From: Paracoccaceae bacterium
GTDB taxonomy: Bacteria; Pseudomonadota; Alphaproteobacteria; Rhodobacterales; Rhodobacteraceae
DNA length: 5,965 nt
Reading direction: 5' to 3'
Assembly (NCBI GenBank): GCA_026982275.1
Contig: JALSHK010000040.1
Coordinates: 1-5,965, forward strand
The position numbers and the translations under genes were made by a program. The notes beneath the pieces are model-generated. The model was not told where the DNA came from. It was given only the letters and a program-made list of their open reading frames with translations, and made no database searches. Positions 5,725 through 5,965 of this stretch are shown one piece after another (within the stretch, counting starts at the first letter, position 1; every line of letters begins with the position of its first letter).

Positions 5725-5965
5725 GTTTATTTACAAATTTTGCGGAATTTTTTGTTGACGTTGCTTTGAAAAGAGATTCTCTGCAATCCGGATTATGTCA
5801 ATTTTATGACGCTACAAACCGGGGCAAACATCCAGCAATATCTGAGGAGTTTCCGGATATTCAAATAGTTTCAAAAGCTTTGATAAGTGCATTTAAATGC
5901 CGTTTTGCGGAGTAATAACAGAATCATCAAAAAGTGAATATGTTCTATGCCCGGCACGGCGTAAT
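5725..5965. other. AT-rich non-coding stretch upstream of nrdJ
   Basis: No convincing gene is seen. The stretch is clearly richer in A and T than the coding DNA around it. It holds the 11-base palindrome AGAGATTCTCT (5772-5782, enclosing a GANTC methylation-type site), AATCCGGATT (5785-5794), GTCA-N6-TGAC (5797-5810), and the perfect 12-base palindrome GCATTTAAATGC (5889-5900). A second GANTC is at 5921-5925. Two short plus-strand frames stay open to the window edge, one from ATG 5897 (MPFCGVITESS...) and one from ATG 5940 (MFYARHGV). Neither has a clear ribosome binding site, and either could be the first codons of a divergent gene. Too little is present to choose. Confidence 0.4.

Overview
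The window looks like chromosomal DNA of an alphaproteobacterium, most likely Rhodobacterales (Roseobacter or Rhodobacter relatives). The IlvN and NrdJ proteins read like those I remember from that group. The DNA is moderately GC-rich with AT-richer intergenic stretches. This assignment rests on remembered family sequences, not on a search.

Layout: (1) bases 2-289 (+) are the last 95 codons of the acetolactate synthase large subunit, cut by the window edge. (2) Bases 290-388 are a short gap almost completely filled by a 94-base imperfect palindrome. (3) Bases 389-1156 (+) encode a small sulfotransferase-like protein. (4) Bases 1213-1773 (+) encode the acetolactate synthase regulatory subunit, IlvN/IlvH. 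(5) Bases 1774-1964 are a convergent intergenic region rich in inverted repeats, with a rho-independent terminator pointing along the minus strand. (6) Bases 1965-5561 (-) encode a complete adenosylcobalamin-dependent class II ribonucleotide reductase, NrdJ (1198 aa). (7) Bases 5562-5965 are AT-rich and non-coding as far as can be seen. They carry the nrdJ leader, a strong and a weak NrdR box 31 bp apart, two copies of a TTGACG-containing repeat and several perfect palindromes.

The two ilv subunits form the holoenzyme for the first common step of branched-chain amino acid synthesis: the large subunit is catalytic and IlvN activates it and confers valine feedback. The sulfotransferase gene sits between them in the same orientation and is probably co-transcribed, though nothing links it to the pathway chemically. 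NrdJ is functionally separate. It makes deoxyribonucleotides without needing oxygen and appears to be controlled by the repressor NrdR. The nrdJ and ilvN genes converge, and the U-tract of the nrdJ terminator lies over the ilvN stop codon.

I see no mobile element, CRISPR array, rRNA or tRNA, and no clearly new multi-gene system. The points most worth a second look are the palindrome that would bury the sulfotransferase ribosome binding site, the sulfotransferase insertion itself, the interleaved inverted repeats beside the nrdJ terminator, and the NrdR-type control region.
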